Origin: an uncultured Marvinbryantia sp.
GTDB taxonomy: Bacteria; Bacillota; Clostridia; Lachnospirales; Lachnospiraceae
Assembly: GCA_937915375.1 (NCBI GenBank)
Contig: CALDMO010000013.1
Span: 1-64,000, forward strand
DNA: 64,000 nucleotides
Reading direction: 5' to 3'
Position numbers and translations under genes: made by a program
Shown: positions 16,063 to 25,544 of the stretch, piece after piece
Layout of the letters: each line of letters opens with the position of its first letter
How positions within the stretch are numbered: the first letter of the stretch is position 1
Notes under the pieces: model-generated
What the model was told of the DNA's origin: nothing
Database searches by the model: none
The model's input: only the letters and a program-made list of their open reading frames with translations

Positions 16063-17865
16063 TTACACAAAAAGTGCTTCAAACTCTTCTCTGCCGATCT
16101 TCTCCTTCTCAATCAGAAGCTCTGCACACTTATGAAGTACCTCCATATGCTCCTGCAGCATCGTGCGCGCTTTCTGATGCGCCTCATCAACCAGCCGTTT
16201 GACTTCCTCATCAATTCTTGCAGCAACGGTTTCACTAAAGCCTCTGGACTGCGCCAGATCGCGCCCAATAAATACCTCGTTTTCATCACTGCCGTAATCA
16301 ATCAATCCGACTGCCTCAGACATTCCGTACTGTGTAACCATTGCCTTCGCTAAATGAGTTGCCTGCTTGATATCCTGAGAAGCGCCTGTCGTAATATCAC
16401 CAAGTACCAGTTCCTCTGCCACACGACCGCCAAGATCGACAACCAACGTATCGAGCATCTTGCTCTTTGTCATAAACATCTCATCTTTTTCCGGCAGCGG
16501 CATAGTATAGCCTGCGGCTCCTGTTCCGGTCGGTATGATTGACACTGTATGCACCGGTCCTACATTCGGAAGCAGATGAAACAGCAGCGCATGACCGGCC
16601 TCATGATATGCCGTAATGCGTTTTTCCGCTTCGGAAATCACACGGCTCTTTTTCTCCGCGCCGATACCGACTTTTATAAATGCCTGCTGTATATCCGATT
16701 GTACTACATAACTGCGATTTTGCTTTGCCGCTTGGATCGCCGCTTCATTCATCAGATTTTCCAGATCAGCTCCGGTAAAGCCCGCCGTGGTTCTGGCCAC
16801 ATTTTCCAAGTCCACATCATCACCAAGCGGTTTTCCCTTTACATGTACCTTTAAAATCTCTTCTCTTCCTTTGACATCCGGTCTGCCGACACCGATCTTA
16901 CGGTCAAAACGTCCCGGACGAAGAATCGCCGGATCAAGAATATCCACACGGTTCGTAGCAGCCATCACGATAATTCCCTCGTTGATACCAAAGCCATCCA
17001 TCTCAACCAGCAACTGATTCAGCGTCTGCTCTCTCTCATCATGGCCGCCGCCCATACCGGTTCCCCTGCGGCGCGCAACCGCATCAATCTCATCAATAAA
17101 TACAATACACGGCGCATTTTTCTTTGCGTCCTCAAACAGATCACGCACACGGGATGCGCCTACACCAACGAACATCTCCACGAAATCCGAACCGGAAATG
17201 CTGAAAAACGGTACGCCCGCTTCTCCTGCCACTGCCTTTGCCAACAGCGTCTTACCGGTACCCGGAGGGCCGACAAGAATTACGCCTTTCGGGATTCGCG
17301 CTCCCATCTTTGTGTATTTCTGCGGTTCCTTCAGGAAATCCACCAACTCCTGCAGGTCTTCTTTTTCTTCCTGCAGACCAGCCACCTCTTTAAAGGTTAC
17401 TCGCTTTGCATCCGGCATCACCATCGTTGCGCGGCTCTTACCGAAATTCATCATTTTGTTGCCGCCGCCCGCCTGACGGTTCATCATCATAACAAGCAGG
17501 AACATAAACGCACCCATCATTAAAATCGGGAAAATATTCGTCAAGAAAGTATTTTCCGACGGAATATCATACGTCTCATAATTAATATCGTTCTCCCTCA
17601 GAAGCTGTTCCGCCTCTTTGACATCCGTCGCATTTAACGTTTCCGTGGAACCATTCGTCAACATTACACGAATCTGTCCGGTCGGCACCTGCTTATTCTG
17701 ATGGATTTCCGCGGACGCAACTTCATCATTTTCCACAGCCTCCGCAAACGCGCTGTAGCTCCAGTTCTGCTGCTGTATCAGTCCGCCGCGCAAAGCATAT
17801 ATAACCATCACCGCAACCGCGACAAACAGCAGATAAACTCCAAAGCCTCTTGTACTCTTGTTCAA
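16063..17865 (-). CDS. ftsH: ATP-dependent zinc metalloprotease FtsH
   Basis: This 600-residue membrane protease degrades misassembled membrane proteins and regulators. Two N-terminal membrane helices (about 8-26 and 109-126) flank a small outer domain. The AAA module has GPPGTGKT (about 200), Walker B IVFIDEID and the second region of homology ATNRVDILDPAILRPGRFDR. The protease domain carries the zinc motif HEAGH (about 422) and the third ligand in DLGGRVAEE. The start is TTG with AAAGGAG 8 bases upstream. It is last in the spoIIE-tilS-hpt-ftsH run, the same order as in Bacillus subtilis. Confidence 0.97.
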   Translation of the reverse strand: MNKSTRGFGVYLLFVAVAVMVIYALRGGLIQQQNWSYSAFAEAVENDEVASAEIHQNKQVPTGQIRVMLTNGSTETLNATDVKEAEQLLRENDINYETYDIPSENTFLTNIFPILMMGAFMFLLVMMMNRQAGGGNKMMNFGKSRATMVMPDAKRVTFKEVAGLQEEKEDLQELVDFLKEPQKYTKMGARIPKGVILVGPPGTGKTLLAKAVAGEAGVPFFSISGSDFVEMFVGVGASRVRDLFEDAKKNAPCIVFIDEIDAVARRRGTGMGGGHDEREQTLNQLLVEMDGFGINEGIIVMAATNRVDILDPAILRPGRFDRKIGVGRPDVKGREEILKVHVKGKPLGDDVDLENVARTTAGFTGADLENLMNEAAIQAAKQNRSYVVQSDIQQAFIKVGIGAEKKSRVISEAEKRITAYHEAGHALLFHLLPNVGPVHTVSIIPTGTGAAGYTMPLPEKDEMFMTKSKMLDTLVVDLGGRVAEELVLGDITTGASQDIKQATHLAKAMVTQYGMSEAVGLIDYGSDENEVFIGRDLAQSRGFSETVAARIDEEVKRLVDEAHQKARTMLQEHMEVLHKCAELLIEKEKIGREEFEALFV

Positions 17866-17895
17866 TTCCAGTCTCCTTTCCAGTTCGCTGTCATT

Positions 17896-18417
17896 TTATA
17901 ACTCAATTACTCCCACATACGGAAGATTGCGGTAGCGCTGCGCATAATCAAGACCGTAACCTACCACAAATTCATCCGGAATCTCAAATCCGGTATAATC
18001 CACTTTTACCTCTGTAACACGGCGATCCGGCTTATCAAGCAGGGTACACAGCTTTAAGCTGGCCGGTTTTCTCGCGCCTAAGATCTCTAACAGATAGCTT
18101 AAGGTTCTGCCGGAATCCACGATGTCTTCGATAACAATCACATGCTTGCCTTCCAGCGGCTCGTCAAGATCTTTCACTAGCTTTACCACTCCGCTGGATT
18201 TGGTATCCGCGCCATAGCTGCTGCAGGACATAAAATCCAATGTCACCGGCACAGTAATCCGTTTTGCCAGTTCACAGGTGAAAAAAATACTTCCCTTTAA
18301 AACACAAATTAAGTGCACTGACTTGCCTGCATAATCCTCGCTGATCTGCTTTCCCAGTTCCTCAATTCGTCTGTCCACTTCCTCTTCCGGAATCAATACA
18401 CTGATTTTCTCTGCCAT
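17896..18417 (-). CDS. hpt: Hypoxanthine phosphoribosyltransferase
   Basis: This 173-residue purine-salvage enzyme makes IMP and GMP from hypoxanthine or guanine and PRPP. The PRPP-binding motif VIVIEDIVDSGRTL is at about 94-107, with LICVLKGSIFF and DFMSCSSYG upstream. GGGAG lies 7 bases before the ATG. The gene begins inside the end of tilS, overlapping by 56 bp, and precedes ftsH, a classic Firmicutes arrangement. Confidence 0.95.
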   Translation of the reverse strand: MAEKISVLIPEEEVDRRIEELGKQISEDYAGKSVHLICVLKGSIFFTCELAKRITVPVTLDFMSCSSYGADTKSSGVVKLVKDLDEPLEGKHVIVIEDIVDSGRTLSYLLEILGARKPASLKLCTLLDKPDRRVTEVKVDYTGFEIPDEFVVGYGLDYAQRYRNLPYVGVIEL

Positions 18418-19810
18418 AATAATCTCCCATCTTTTGTATTTCTAATATCCATTTTGTTTGCGGCGTCACCTTGTACGCCTCATTGATACGATATCCCACT
18501 ACCCACAGAATCTCGCTGCCTGACGCTAAAAGAGGAATGTTCTCCCGCGCGGCGGCCGGTATCTTCTCTTCAATAAAATATCGCTTCAGCTTCTTCGTGC
18601 CGCCCTTTGCGTTCACAGTCAGAAAATCTCCCGCACGGCGCGTCCGAAGCAGCATATCAGTATTTATTTTACCATAATCCAGCCATTTCGTATATGTTTT
18701 TTGCGAAATATTTTGATTTTCATAAGGAAAAACGCGAAATACAAACCGCCCCTGCAGCGTCTCGATTTCTCCAGGAATACGAACCGGCACACCGGAGTTT
18801 TCCCCATTCATTTTCGCCCTCTCATCCGTCTCTTCATCCTTCGCCCCAAAAACAAGCTGCCCGAATTCGCGCTGTACCTGATATCCGCCCGGCAAAACAA
18901 CCCTGCGCCCGGATTGCCCTTCAGCCAATGCTCCGATTGCTTCCATATGCACCCGGCCGACATCCTTCATCGGACACCCTGCGCGTCGCAAGGCTTCTCG
19001 AAACAAGTAGGGCTGAAGAATCGATTTCGTATCCTTCAACAGCCTTATATCCAGTATCCACTGCCGCGCACCTCTGCGCGCAAGAAACTGCTCTGCCTGC
19101 TGCTGCGCCTGTTCTTCCATATACGCCTGCACCTGCTGCATTTCTTCTGCCAGCGATGCCAAATGCGCGACTGCCTTTTCATTCACCTCGCGCTCCAATA
19201 CAGGTATCACATGATGACGCAGACTGTTGCGTGTATATTCTGTATCCGCGTTCGACGCATCCTCGCACCAGTGGATTTTACGCTCTTTTAAATAACATTC
19301 AATCTCCTTACGGCTGCAGGCAAGCAGCGGCCGGATAATACAGCCGTTCACCGGACGAATCCCGCCCGCCCCGGTAATTCCCGTTCCCCGTGCCATACGG
19401 AACAGTACCGTCTCAGCCTGGTCATTCTGGTTGTGCGCAACAGCAATCTTATCTGCCTGCTGTTCCTTTCTCACTTTTTCAAATGCCTGATAACGCGCAA
19501 GTCGCGCTGCTTCTTCCATGGAAATCTTCTGTTCCCCTGCCAGACGCGGCACATCACAGGAAATGCAAGTAAACCAGATCCCGTTTTCCCGGCAGATCCG
19601 CTCTACAAAGGCCGCATCCGCAAGACTTTCTTCTCCTCGGATACCATGTTCTACATGTACCGCCAGCAATGTAAACGGCACTTTCTTCCGATATTCCAAT
19701 AATACAAAAAGCAGGCATAGGGAATCCGCGCCTCCCGATACGCCCACAATTACTTTCTCATTCGTACTTATCATGTTATGTTTCTCAAGATAACAATATA
19801 CTTTTTCCAT
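18362..19810 (-). CDS. tilS: tRNA(Ile)-lysidine synthetase
   Basis: This 482-residue enzyme converts cytidine 34 of the CAU-anticodon isoleucine tRNA to lysidine. The ATP pyrophosphatase P-loop GVSGGADSLC (about 24-33) and HVEHGIRGEES are at the N-terminus, followed by VAHNQNDQAETVLFRMARG. The C-terminal TilS domain includes RRAGDFLTVNAKGGTKKLKR. The last 18 codons run past the usual family end (KWILEI) and overlap hpt by 56 bp, suggesting loss of an earlier stop codon. It lies 7 bp downstream of the SpoIIE-type gene, so the genes are cotranscribed. Confidence 0.95.
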   Translation of the reverse strand: MEKVYCYLEKHNMISTNEKVIVGVSGGADSLCLLFVLLEYRKKVPFTLLAVHVEHGIRGEESLADAAFVERICRENGIWFTCISCDVPRLAGEQKISMEEAARLARYQAFEKVRKEQQADKIAVAHNQNDQAETVLFRMARGTGITGAGGIRPVNGCIIRPLLACSRKEIECYLKERKIHWCEDASNADTEYTRNSLRHHVIPVLEREVNEKAVAHLASLAEEMQQVQAYMEEQAQQQAEQFLARRGARQWILDIRLLKDTKSILQPYLFREALRRAGCPMKDVGRVHMEAIGALAEGQSGRRVVLPGGYQVQREFGQLVFGAKDEETDERAKMNGENSGVPVRIPGEIETLQGRFVFRVFPYENQNISQKTYTKWLDYGKINTDMLLRTRRAGDFLTVNAKGGTKKLKRYFIEEKIPAAARENIPLLASGSEILWVVGYRINEAYKVTPQTKWILEIQKMGDYYGRENQCIDSGRGSGQTN

Positions 19811-19817
19811 AAAATTC

Positions 19818-21230
19818 TCACTTTTTCCAAAAGCTTCCGGCCAGAATCGTCATATCATCCGCCGGCATCTCATTCGCAAAAGACAGCACCTGCTTCAGCA
19901 GCAGATCGGCAAATTCCGCCGGATTGTCTGAATGTGTCTGTGAAATCAGATATTTCATCAAATCCATCCTGTTTTCCACCGGAAGAGCATCCAAAACACC
20001 ATCCGAAACCATCACGATCATATCGCCATGCTCCAGCCGCCTGCCGGCGCGCTCAAAATCGACCTCCCGGAAAATTCCCACCGGAAGACTGGTAGATGTG
20101 ATCGTCTCCACTCCGGTCATTCGTCTAATAAACGTCGTTGCCGCGCCAATCTTCAAAAATTCACACTGACCGCTGTATAGATTCACACCGCAAATATCCA
20201 GTGTAGAAAACTGCCGCATCCCCCGCTGCAAAACCATCGCGGAATTAATCATCCGCACCGCCGTTTCCGCCGCAAATCCAGTTTCAAGAAACTGTTCCAG
20301 AAGCTCGATCACAGTCTGGCTCTCACGACTGGCTTTAATCCCGGTCCCCATACCATCGGAAATGCCAAGTATCACTTGACCGTGATTTCCGTTTAACACC
20401 GAAAAATTATCGCCGGAAGCAGCCTGTCCATACCCCGGCTGTCCGGCCGCACCGGTCAGCATATAAAAATTGGTTTCCTCCACAAAGTGAAGCGTACAAA
20501 TCTCATGTCCCAGCATCAGGCGGCTGTCGCGTTCCGGTACCATGTGTACGCCGCAGACCTGTGTCAGTACCTCCGCCAGTGTTTTCACCGCCACGCAATG
20601 CCCCTTGACCGTTTGTGCCGTCAACAGAATCACCGTATGACCAAGGCTGTCTCGAAACACCCGTAGATCCTTTACCCATACGCACTGCAGCAACAGTTTA
20701 TAACGCACCTTTTTTTCCAGCGCACTGTCTGTCTCTCCCGCGTCAAACACTGTACAGGCAATTTCTTCGATAATACCCGCCGTCTCCTGCAGCTGCTGCG
20801 CTACTGCCGCTCGGTTTTCCAGCATCCGATTGCTCCACATCATATTCAGTTTCGCCCGATAGAAACAATTTTTTATCTCTTCACGAAACGAAAGCCCTTT
20901 GATACAGTAACGAAAAAAACGTTCCTGTACACGGCTGACTGCCATTGTTTCTTCCTCTGTCTGCGTTTCATCTCCACTTTCGGAAATTTCCGCCAGCAGC
21001 TCATAGATCAGCCGCGCTGTTTTCTGCACATTTCTGCCCCAACACTCCCGGTACCTACCGCATTCACCACAAATGTGATCACGCGAGGATTCGTAAATCT
21101 CCTGCAGATCTTCCTCGCTCAATGCTTCTTTTTTTGACGGCAGATACCGGAAAACGTCTGCCAGACGCTGAAACGATTCCGCATAGCGCTGCAGACGCCC
21201 TTTTTCCGAGGCCTTTTCCCACTCCCCCAT
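19818..21230 (-). CDS. SpoIIE-type PP2C phosphatase lacking the membrane domain
   Basis: In sporulation SpoIIE dephosphorylates SpoIIAA and so activates sigma-F. This 470-residue protein matches the soluble two thirds of SpoIIE. A linker region (1-225) contains the Cys motif ICGECGRYRECW (about 53-64). The PP2C domain has GISDGMGTGIKASRES and the second metal motif MIVMVSDGVLDALP. It lacks the ten-helix membrane region of the usual ~800-residue protein, and only 160 bp separate it from the previous gene, so the missing part is not next to it. GGAGGA 7 bases upstream supports this start. The position before tilS-hpt-ftsH is that of spoIIE in Bacillus subtilis. Confidence 0.8.
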   Translation of the reverse strand: MGEWEKASEKGRLQRYAESFQRLADVFRYLPSKKEALSEEDLQEIYESSRDHICGECGRYRECWGRNVQKTARLIYELLAEISESGDETQTEEETMAVSRVQERFFRYCIKGLSFREEIKNCFYRAKLNMMWSNRMLENRAAVAQQLQETAGIIEEIACTVFDAGETDSALEKKVRYKLLLQCVWVKDLRVFRDSLGHTVILLTAQTVKGHCVAVKTLAEVLTQVCGVHMVPERDSRLMLGHEICTLHFVEETNFYMLTGAAGQPGYGQAASGDNFSVLNGNHGQVILGISDGMGTGIKASRESQTVIELLEQFLETGFAAETAVRMINSAMVLQRGMRQFSTLDICGVNLYSGQCEFLKIGAATTFIRRMTGVETITSTSLPVGIFREVDFERAGRRLEHGDMIVMVSDGVLDALPVENRMDLMKYLISQTHSDNPAEFADLLLKQVLSFANEMPADDMTILAGSFWKK

Positions 21231-21389
21231 CGCTCATTCCTCCATATGCACATTCCTGTTCGTTCCGTCCGCACTGCATTCCCATACAAAACACAAACTG
21301 TACGCTCTGCCAGCGAACCGCCGCTTCTTCTGAGTATACCTGAATTGCTGCGCATATTTTGTCAAACGAAGGAGGGTTTTTAAATTCTT

Positions 21390-23618
21390 TTATTTTTCTT
21401 TTGCCTTCAGCACATAAATCCGCGAATCAAAATCTGTACATGGCTCTGTTCCGGCCGGAACTTCTCCTGCCGAACTGTCCGTTGTGATCAGACCGAGATT
21501 CATCAACTCATCGCCATAATTTTCTGTACCGTTTCGTTTATTTTCATAAACCAAATCCGGATCCAGCCCTTGCAGGCACACCCTAGTATAAGGACCATTC
21601 ACACCGTTCAATACACGATAGTAACCGACCAGCGCCGTCTTTTTGTCCTCGCTGACCACCATCCAGACAGTCTCATTCCCCTCAAACGGACTGCGCAGAC
21701 GATAAAAAGTACCGAACTGCAGAAGTTCTCGGTATTCTTTCATAAACCGAATCTGTTCCTTAACTTCTTCAATTTCCTCCTGCGGAAGCTTGTTCAGATC
21801 AAGTTCATAACCAAAAGTACCAAAATAAGCCACATTTGCTCTGGTATGCAGCGGCGTGTTCCGGTACACCTGATGATTCGGAATGACGGAAACATGGCTG
21901 CCAATGCTGCTGACCGGATAACAAAACGTACTTCCATACTGAATTTTCAGACGTTCCACAGCATCAGAATCGTCGCTTGCCCATGCCTGCGGCGCATAAT
22001 ACAGCATGCCTGCGTCAAATCTTGCTCCACCACTGGAACAAGACTCAAACAGAATATGCGGAAAGCTGCTCGTCAAACGCTCATACAAATCGTACACGCC
22101 AAGGATATATCTATGGAACACTTCGCCCTGACGATCGGCCGGAAGCGCGTCGGAAAAACATTCCGTAATACTGCGGTTCATATCCCATTTTACATAGGAA
22201 ACCTTCGCCTCAGAAAAGATCTTCGCCAGCATTTCATAAATATAATCAACAACCTCTTTTCTGGAAAAATCCAGTACAAACTGATATCGTCCATGGCATC
22301 TATGACGATTCGGTGTATCCAATACCCATTCCGGATGCGCACGGTACAAATCTGAATTTTCATTGACCATCTCCGGCTCAATCCAGATACCAAATTTCAT
22401 ACCAAGATCCTCTATTTTCTGTGCGATCCCCGGCACTCCGTTCGGCAAACGGTCCGGATTGGCAATCCAGTCTCCCAGACCGGCGCGGTCACTTGTTCTC
22501 TGCCCGAACCAGCCGTCATCCAGCACAAACAACTCAACGCCACATTCTTTTGCCTTCCCGGCAATCTCTATCAAACGTTCTTCTGTAAAATCAAAATATG
22601 TTGCTTCCCAGTTATTAATCAGGATCGGACGCGGACGCTCTCTCCAATAACCGCGCGCCAGACGTTTCTGAAACAGGCGGTGATATGTCTGGCTCATACC
22701 GTTCAAACCATCATTAGAATACACCATCACCGCTTCCGGTGTTTGGAACGTCTCTCCGGGTTCTAACTTCCAGTCAAAATCTGCCGGATGAATACCTGCC
22801 GTAATGCGCACCGTATCGTAAGTATCCACCTCTGCCTGTATCCGGAAGTTTCCGCTGTATACCAGACAGAATCCCAATGCTTCCCCCTGTGTCTCCGTCG
22901 TACCCGGACGCTTCAGCGCAATAAACGGGTTATGATTCGGGGAAGAATGACCTCTGCGACTCTCCACCGCGTGTATGCCCTGCACCAGTTCCCGTGTTTT
23001 CACATAGCGTTCTCTCGCCCATGCGCCAGAAAGCTGAATCCATTCATAATCGGAGTCTGGTAAGTCAAGACTCATACTCATAGCTACCGTCAGATGCAGG
23101 TTCTGCGTTCCCTCATTCGTATAACGCACGCTCCGCGCCAGCACACTCTCATTGGCAAAAATTGTATAGAGAAGCTCTGCCTTTACCCCTGTAACCGGAT
23201 CTTTTACCGTCACCGTTAACGTCATTGCCTCATCATCGCTTTCCGTATAAGTGGCAGGTAATCCCGCAAGTTTCGGCTTGCCCGGTGTGATCACATAAGA
23301 TTCATACTGAAAATCACATAACCGGCTGCCATTCTCCTGCAGAATTTCCACTGCCGGATTGCGGTAATCCGAACTGCCGTACACCGGAAGCTCCTGTTTG
23401 ATATGCTCTAAAGAATAGCTTCTGTCATTCTCAAAATATGTAGATGCCATCGGACGACCAACCAATTCCAGCAGATAGGAAAAGTCTTCTTTGTCATGAA
23501 TTTTCTTTCCATAATAAAGCTGTCCCATATGTCCGCTTGGCAATACTGTCACAATATAGCTAATGGAATCATTATACAGATGAAATGTTTTTGTTTTCTC
23601 ATGAAATACAATGTTCAT
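21390..23618 (-). CDS. GH36 alpha-galactosidase
   Basis: This 742-residue cytoplasmic enzyme removes alpha-1,6-galactose from raffinose-family sugars and galactomannan fragments. It has an N-terminal beta-supersandwich (about 1-320) and a barrel with LFVLDDGWFGQR, FGIWIEPEMVNENSDLYR, the nucleophile Asp in VKWDMNRS (about 478) and the acid/base Asp in WASDDSDAVERL (about 548). SCSSGGARFD is also diagnostic. AAGGAGG lies 8 bases before the ATG at 23618, so the 25-codon upstream extension is rejected. It appears to be transcribed on its own at one edge of the accessory block. Confidence 0.94.
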   Translation of the reverse strand: MNIVFHEKTKTFHLYNDSISYIVTVLPSGHMGQLYYGKKIHDKEDFSYLLELVGRPMASTYFENDRSYSLEHIKQELPVYGSSDYRNPAVEILQENGSRLCDFQYESYVITPGKPKLAGLPATYTESDDEAMTLTVTVKDPVTGVKAELLYTIFANESVLARSVRYTNEGTQNLHLTVAMSMSLDLPDSDYEWIQLSGAWARERYVKTRELVQGIHAVESRRGHSSPNHNPFIALKRPGTTETQGEALGFCLVYSGNFRIQAEVDTYDTVRITAGIHPADFDWKLEPGETFQTPEAVMVYSNDGLNGMSQTYHRLFQKRLARGYWRERPRPILINNWEATYFDFTEERLIEIAGKAKECGVELFVLDDGWFGQRTSDRAGLGDWIANPDRLPNGVPGIAQKIEDLGMKFGIWIEPEMVNENSDLYRAHPEWVLDTPNRHRCHGRYQFVLDFSRKEVVDYIYEMLAKIFSEAKVSYVKWDMNRSITECFSDALPADRQGEVFHRYILGVYDLYERLTSSFPHILFESCSSGGARFDAGMLYYAPQAWASDDSDAVERLKIQYGSTFCYPVSSIGSHVSVIPNHQVYRNTPLHTRANVAYFGTFGYELDLNKLPQEEIEEVKEQIRFMKEYRELLQFGTFYRLRSPFEGNETVWMVVSEDKKTALVGYYRVLNGVNGPYTRVCLQGLDPDLVYENKRNGTENYGDELMNLGLITTDSSAGEVPAGTEPCTDFDSRIYVLKAKEK

Positions 23619-23722
23619 AAAACATACCTCCTTGATAAAATCGGGATTCCCCCTTTTTCTCAGTATAACGTATCCACTGAAATATTCAAACATAATCGAC
23701 AGATTTTTTTCATTTTCTCCGT

Positions 23723-24649
23723 TCAGCTGTCTTTCAAAACCAACTCAAACTGCAGCCAGCCCTCGCGCGCCATCCGCGCAGTCAACTGACCGCCCATTTT
23801 CTCCGTTAAACCTCTGGCAATAGATAACCCCAGCCCGGAAGCCCCCTGCGTACGCGCAGTGTCTTTCACATAAAAACGATCGAATAATTTTTCCAGTTCT
23901 GCCCCATTTTCTCCCTTCGGCAAAGAAAAATCCATCGTATCGTTTCCGAAAACAATCCTCACCCGCTGCGATTCTTTCTGCAGGCTGACGCGCAGCCTTG
24001 TTTTTGCGTAACGGCTGCAGTTCTGCAAAAGATTTGCATAAATACGTTCCAACGCATCCAAATTTGCCGTTGCCATTACTGCATCTTCCGGTATTTCCAA
24101 CTCCACTTCCAGATTTCTCTCTTCCAATTCTTTCCACTGTTCCAACATCTTTTCCCGCAAAAGCCGCGCTGCGTCTACGCAAGTCAATTCCAGCTTCAAG
24201 TCCTCATCGCGCGCCTTTGAATAATCGTAAAACTGCGTAATCAAACGCTGCAATGCCTGTGCTTTCCGCTCAATCACTGCAAGATCTTCTTTTTCTTCCT
24301 GTGATAAACCGCTCTGATCCAACATACGCAAATAACCGATCATAGAAGTCAACGGCGTACGCAGATCATGACTGATCTGCGCAATCTGCTGCTGAAATTC
24401 TGTTTCCCGCTTATGATCTGCTGCACGTTGTCTGCGAATATCCTTCAAGAGCCGATTCATCACTTCCAATAACGGCTCCAGTTCCTGCAGCGATGTATCC
24501 TGACGTAAGATCCGGTTCTGATTCAGATTTCCGGCCATCTCCTCCAACTGTTTCTGCGTGCGTTTCAGTTCCCGGCACAGAAGCGCATAACGCAGCCCGA
24601 CCGCCGCAAGTACTATTACCAATACCATTATCATCACATATGCCGCCAT
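23723..24649 (-). CDS. Sensor histidine kinase of a BcrAB-type resistance module
   Basis: This 308-residue kinase has one N-terminal membrane helix (about 2-24) and no outer domain. The phospho-acceptor region is QISHDLRTPLTSMIGYL with His near 93. The ATPase domain has NLLQNCSRYAKTRL and GASGLGLSIARGLTEKMGG. A TTG at 24730 would add 27 residues but has no spaced ribosome binding site. AAAAGGAG lies 7 bases before the ATG at 24649. It is the last gene of the seven-gene operon that includes its regulator and an ABC exporter. Confidence 0.85.
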   Translation of the reverse strand: MAAYVMIMVLVIVLAAVGLRYALLCRELKRTQKQLEEMAGNLNQNRILRQDTSLQELEPLLEVMNRLLKDIRRQRAADHKRETEFQQQIAQISHDLRTPLTSMIGYLRMLDQSGLSQEEKEDLAVIERKAQALQRLITQFYDYSKARDEDLKLELTCVDAARLLREKMLEQWKELEERNLEVELEIPEDAVMATANLDALERIYANLLQNCSRYAKTRLRVSLQKESQRVRIVFGNDTMDFSLPKGENGAELEKLFDRFYVKDTARTQGASGLGLSIARGLTEKMGGQLTARMAREGWLQFELVLKDS

Positions 24650-24763
24650 GTACGCGCTCCTTTTCTCCGGTTTCCATTCCTTTTTCTCCTGCGGACAGGT
24701 CTGTATTTGCCCGAAAGCTGTATCTTCCAACCTTCCCCAGCCCGTAAACGTATCCTGTAAAAT

Positions 24764-25543
24764 TTATAACTCCCTGCGTCTTGCCGCCAGCAATCCGGCT
24801 CCTAAATAGATTGCGATACTCCCAATTCCGGCAATCAGACATTTCGCCAGTCCCTGCGCCGTATCCCACAGCGCATAATATTCGCTCCGGTTCATCGTCA
24901 CCTCTATCTGCAGAAAGTTCGCCGGCATCCACTCGGAAACAGCATTTAAAATACCAATATCCAGTCCGACGCCTAATAAGAGGACCACTCTCGGAAGCGC
25001 CCCGATAATGAGTATCCACAGCATTGCGACGATATACTCATTTTTTAACATCTGCATCAGCACGATTCCCAGAACTTCCGCTCCAATGCAGATGAAAAGG
25101 ATTGCTCCAATCTCACGTATCAGAACTGCCAGCAGCCAGGTCCATTCCCCTTCCAGTAAAAGCACCGCGCTTACAAAAAATGATATCACAACCGCCAGCA
25201 TACAGCAGATCGCAGTAATGACTCCGGCAATGCATTTGCCAACCAGCGCCGCTTCACGCGAAATCCCGTAAGCGACCACATTTTTCCAGGTACCGTTTTT
25301 GTTTTCGCCGTTGCAGATCAGAGACGAGACCAGCACACCGCCATACAGGAAAATAAGCACATTTTCAACCAGAAAACTGACGGAAAACCGCACCGAACCA
25401 TAGGGAAAATCTTTGATGGCATTACTGGAAACCGCCAGTATCACGTTAAATAAAATCCCCAGAGCCGCCATGATACCGGTCCATAGATAGGTATCTTTTG
25501 TATGTGTTACCTTATATAATTCGCTCTTAATATAATTTATCAT
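24764..25543 (-). CDS. ABC-2-type transporter permease
   Basis: This 259-residue permease has about six membrane helices (for example LWTGIMAALGILFNVILAV and AGVITAICCMLAVVISFFV) and the N-terminal MINYIKSELYKVTHTK typical of BcrB/lantibiotic-immunity permeases. It starts one base after the ATPase gene. Together they probably remove peptide antibiotics such as bacitracin or lantibiotics from the membrane. Substrate not shown by sequence. Confidence 0.85.
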   Translation of the reverse strand: MINYIKSELYKVTHTKDTYLWTGIMAALGILFNVILAVSSNAIKDFPYGSVRFSVSFLVENVLIFLYGGVLVSSLICNGENKNGTWKNVVAYGISREAALVGKCIAGVITAICCMLAVVISFFVSAVLLLEGEWTWLLAVLIREIGAILFICIGAEVLGIVLMQMLKNEYIVAMLWILIIGALPRVVLLLGVGLDIGILNAVSEWMPANFLQIEVTMNRSEYYALWDTAQGLAKCLIAGIGSIAIYLGAGLLAARRREL

Positions 25544-25544
25544 T

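Noticed and set aside
24411..25019. 202-codon Gly/Arg-rich minus-strand frame
   Set aside because: It overlaps the kinase and permease genes in another frame and has no ribosome binding site; shadow of real genes.
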